64,000 nucleotides of DNA from Manduca sexta (taxonomy: Eukaryota > Arthropoda > Insecta > Lepidoptera > Sphingidae): positions 12,917,826 to 12,981,825 of the forward strand of contig NC_051140.1 of the NCBI RefSeq assembly GCF_014839805.1, in the 5' to 3' direction. Shown here piece after piece: positions 62,201-64,000 of the stretch. Positions within the stretch are counted from its first letter, which is position 1, and the number at the start of each line of letters is the position of its first letter. The translations under genes were made by a program, and so were the position numbers. Under the pieces are notes generated by a model. It was not told where the DNA came from. It ran no database searches and saw only the letters and a program-made list of their open reading frames with translations.

Positions 62201-64000
62201 ACATCTAAACACTTGAACGTCAAAACTTCTTCACTCATATTTGCATTTATATTTATTAGATTAAGAGAGGCAAGACCAATAAAATTTAAAGTATATTTAA
62301 TGCTTTTAATATTTCACCTGTCTAGTCCCCATCCAATAGCGGTTGCTCTTGCGCCGCCGCCGCTTGCAGAGAAATGATGAGACATCAATGACACTGGCGA
62401 CCAACCCGGACACGCCGACACCATAGAATTAACCACCTGGATTATACCTGCCAAAATAGTAATAAGTACACGCTAAATAATAGTAACAGCTTTCAGATAT
62501 TATCGTGTTGTTTTTTTTTATATTTTAGTATTATACTTAAATGGTCATCGGACTGTTAAGTCGTCAAAACGTCGGGAAAACATTTAAATATCAAAAACCG
62601 CGATAAAATAGTATAATTTTTGGTGTTCATCATTCGCATTAACATAAAAATGTATATTTTATAATTATTTACAATTAAATGAGTCATTCACGTAATTATA
62701 GGTACGATTTACAACACATGTCGTGTAATAATACTCCAAATACTATCTCAAGTAATACTCCAAAAGTGCTCTATCTCTGGACCTCCGCTTGACTCTATTT
62801 TTAGGGACAACTTGTGTATGAATATTTGTAATATTTAAGAAATAGTATTATCATAGTAACAACAGTTTACTTATATAAGAATGTGCAAATTTGCGGAACA
62901 CTATATCTTCAAAGAGATTTCCGTAAACATTGAAGCATAACAATCAAGTAATATACATTTTGTAATTTAGAAGCAAGCCAACGCAATAAAACTGGGGTAA
63001 AATATGTTCCCATTTGTTAATAAGATCACCGGCAATTCCTTTGAGGATTGCAAACGCCTTGAAATGGACGAATTAACATCGTGTATACTGTGTGTTTTAG
63101 CAATATATTTTGCTTTTGTTTGGTAATTTTCAAATAAATGTTATTTTAAATTCTCGTAGTAAGTGATTATATCTGAACTGTCTAAAGTTCGTTCGAGTTA
63201 GCTTGGAAAATTACGGTACAAATATTCGCATTAAACTGAAAAATAGTAATAATAATATCTAGTGATAATAATAGAGCAGGCTCATGGCACATTTCAAACT
63301 TCGACATTTTGTTTATACCTATCGGTGTTGCCAACATTCGTAATTCAAATTTAAGCTTTATGCGATTTTTTGTAATCTTGTTTGTCCATTTTGTTCGGCC
63401 TTTTATAAATTGTGTGTCGCGGAATCGCTATAGAATTATTTTTCCCAGAAAACAGTATTGACACCAATATTATCATATTATACTGTAATATTAATTTGTC
63501 AGAATGTCTCACGTTACTTGAATCGTTTTGTGTAATTATAAAGTATCTGAATGAATGAGATACATCGTCATGGTAACCTACATAGATGAGATAAAATAGG
63601 TGGGTACCTATATATTACAAACAAATAAAACCTATTACAGCAATTTTTCATCAAAATCCCATAAGACAACATTAAAAATATCTATTTATTGGTACTAACC
63701 TATATTATATAAATGTCGTCGAATCCTGTTCCTAGGGTGATATCTTGGATGCACAAGACTATATTTAACATAGGACACCCTCTCCGGATTCCACCAGTTA
63801 TCACCACAATAAGTCACATAGGCTGATAACCCATCTCCTCCAGGATTTTTATGATGGCGGGCGAGGCAAGATCCAGCTGTTATAAGCCAATGCGGACTTA
63901 TCCCTGCAGCATCGCAGTGTACCTTAAAGTAACATTTTACGTAAGACAGTGGTGTTAAAATTTTAATACCTCATAAAATCTCAAGATTTCGAGCCAGTTT
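56105..64000 (-). CDS. Catalytically dead serine protease homologue, last six coding exons (partial)
   Basis: Joining, on the minus strand, 64000-63970, 63922-63700, 62447-62318, 59761-59660, 57972-57831 and 56227-56105 gives 249 codons and a stop; all junctions are GT-AG and in phase. It aligns with an S1A domain from just after its N-terminus to the end: ISPHWLITAGSC, ATAIGWG, PIHGGLL, ALYTGTWRLVPWV. All catalytic residues are replaced: His57 by Ser28 (TAGSC), Asp102 by Asn83 (LYNIG), Ser195 by His193 (IHGG). C42-C58, C168-C182 and C122 are kept; both partners of C136-C201 and of C191-C220 are gone. Such homologues usually act as cofactors or binding proteins in the insect haemolymph. The N-terminus, with any regulatory domain, lies beyond the window. 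Partner and role are unknown. Confidence 0.85.
56228..57830. other. Pseudoprotease intron (last)
   Basis: 1.6 kb, with a perfect 14-bp hairpin at 56816-56847. Nothing else recognised. Confidence 0.7.
56816..56847. repeat. Perfect 14-bp inverted repeat, 4-base loop
   Basis: ggccgatgttaaat (56816-56829), loop GACT, then atttaacatcggcc (56834-56847). Possibly a relic of an inverted element end. Confidence 0.85.
57831..57972 (-). CDS. Pseudoprotease exon with the serine-site replacement
   Basis: Codons 162-209. GGVRNVYCLALPPYNGEEND, then PIHGGLLMVGEKLIALYLQ. It corresponds to the C182 to GDSGGP stretch, with His193 where Ser195 stands and neither C191 nor C201. Acceptor tttttag, donor CAG|GTACTC, phases 2 in and 0 out. 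Confidence 0.82.
57973..59659. other. Pseudoprotease intron
   Basis: 1.7 kb, AT-rich. The only element recognised is the truncated SINE at 59342-59532. Confidence 0.7.
59342..59532 (-). mobile_element. 5'-truncated SINE family 1 with 15-bp target duplication
   Basis: An antisense 3' half of the SINE (ATATCAGCCCTGTATTATAT to TTTTCCTTCACCG) is flanked by perfect direct repeats TTGATATAAGTAATA at 59327-59341 and 59533-59547. This is a textbook LINE-mediated, 5'-truncated insertion, and evidently recent. Confidence 0.92.
59660..59761 (-). CDS. Pseudoprotease exon, variable mid domain
   Basis: Codons 128-161. RYDARYAVTDLPKHTIMMYD then LLYSDSCPGNIGY, covering the loop before and including C168. 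Acceptor tacaacag, donor CAG|GTATTT, phase 2 in and out. Recognised mainly by phase and position; this part of S1 domains is poorly conserved. Confidence 0.72.
59924..60774 (+). mobile_element. Non-autonomous Helitron-like element (851 bp)
   Basis: Starts TC after A (tctatacttataataaatct GTAGAGAGG). Contains a (TCTG)n run near 60048-60072 and AACAAAAACTACTCGATGGATTTTAATGAAACTTGGTACAATTATT. Ends CGCGG-GCGAAG-CTGCG hairpin, GGCGGAAG, CTAG at 60771-60774, then T. It has no coding capacity. It shares GTATGACGGAAATGTTC-type sequence with the 52264 element. Confidence 0.78.
61030..61225 (-). mobile_element. Helitron relic, antisense
   Basis: In reverse complement it begins TCCTTACATTACAAAACAAA and has GCGTCTGTCTATCTG and a GATACTGAAAGAACATA block in the same order as the elements at 35899 and 52264. 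The hairpin end is lost. Confidence 0.5.
62318..62447 (-). CDS. Pseudoprotease exon with GWG motif
   Basis: Codons 85-127. IIQVVNSMVSACPGWSPVSL, then a Gly/Ala/Ser-rich stretch and ATAIGWGLD. Cys97 is at the C122 position; the C136 cysteine before GWG is Ala. Acceptor ttggcag, donor CAG|GTGAAA (phases 1 in and 2 out). Confidence 0.83.
62448..63699. other. Pseudoprotease intron
   Basis: 1.25 kb of AT-rich sequence; nothing recognised. Confidence 0.7.
63700..63922 (-). CDS. Pseudoprotease exon with the histidine- and aspartate-site replacements
   Basis: Codons 11-84. VHCDAAGISPHWLITAGSCL keeps the C42-C58 frame but has Gly-Ser for Ala-His. VKYSLVHPRYHPRNRIRR, then HLYNI, continues into the next exon, with Asn83 for the catalytic Asp. 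An extra cysteine sits at VTYCGDNWW. Acceptor ctttaag, donor TAG|GTTAGT. Confidence 0.86.
63970..64000 (-). CDS. Pseudoprotease exon, cut by the window edge
   Basis: Ten whole codons, NWLEILRFYE, before donor GAG|GTATTA in phase 0, followed by a 47-bp intron. They fit the P-W-L/Q...hydrophobic strand just after the S1 domain start. The exon is short, so it is supported mainly by phase and position. A 47-bp intron is short even for an insect, which is the weakest part of the model. Confidence 0.6.

Larger units (their letters stand above)
59762..62317. other. Pseudoprotease intron
   Basis: 2.6 kb, of which 0.85 kb is a Helitron (59924-60774) and about 0.2 kb a second Helitron relic (61030-61225). 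Confidence 0.7.

Overview
This is eukaryotic, AT-rich nuclear DNA, almost certainly from a moth or butterfly. It has small, widely spaced exons with GT-AG introns. Its dispersed repeats are of types I recognise from lepidopteran genomes: two tRNA-derived SINE families, Helitron-like elements ending in a GC hairpin plus CTAG, hAT-type miniature elements with 8-bp target duplications, and LINE 3' ends. No bacterial, organellar or CRISPR features were seen. Open frames must be read as exons; most long ORFs in single frames are shadows or lie in repeats.

Three gene loci can be supported. (1) 2107-2414 (+) is the last coding exon of a synaptotagmin-like C2-domain protein whose other exons were not found. 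(2) 31653-50074 (+) is a complete 11-exon gene for a secreted 479-residue modular serine protease: signal peptide, two thrombospondin type-1 repeats, a linker with an activation site, and an intact trypsin-type catalytic domain with His287, Asp331 and Ser425. All ten splice junctions join in phase. Its 5' UTR may start about 13 kb upstream, at a GC-rich exon with a strong donor near 18658. (3) 56105-64000 (-) holds the last six coding exons (249 codons plus stop) of a serine protease homologue whose three catalytic residues are all replaced (Ser, Asn and His for His, Asp and Ser). It runs off the right edge. Genes 2 and 3 are convergent, about 6 kb apart.

Layout: 1-2106 is non-coding flank with a LINE-like 3' end; 2415-18436 is intergenic with hairpins and miniature elements; 18437-18658 is the candidate promoter or first exon; 18659-31611 is a putative long first intron with SINE, LINE and hAT insertions; 31612-50074 is the protease, with transposons in the larger introns and a decayed ornithine-decarboxylase-like fragment in intron 10; 50075-56104 is the convergent intergenic region, dominated by a Helitron that carries nine tandem 123-bp units; 56105-64000 is the pseudoprotease.

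Function by inference: the active protease looks like a regulated extracellular zymogen. It keeps trypsin-like specificity, a two-chain disulphide and a Tyr225-type (possibly Na+-responsive) S1 region. The neighbouring pseudoprotease could act as a binding partner or cofactor, as clip-domain homologues do in insect prophenoloxidase activation. Nothing in the DNA proves that the two proteins interact.
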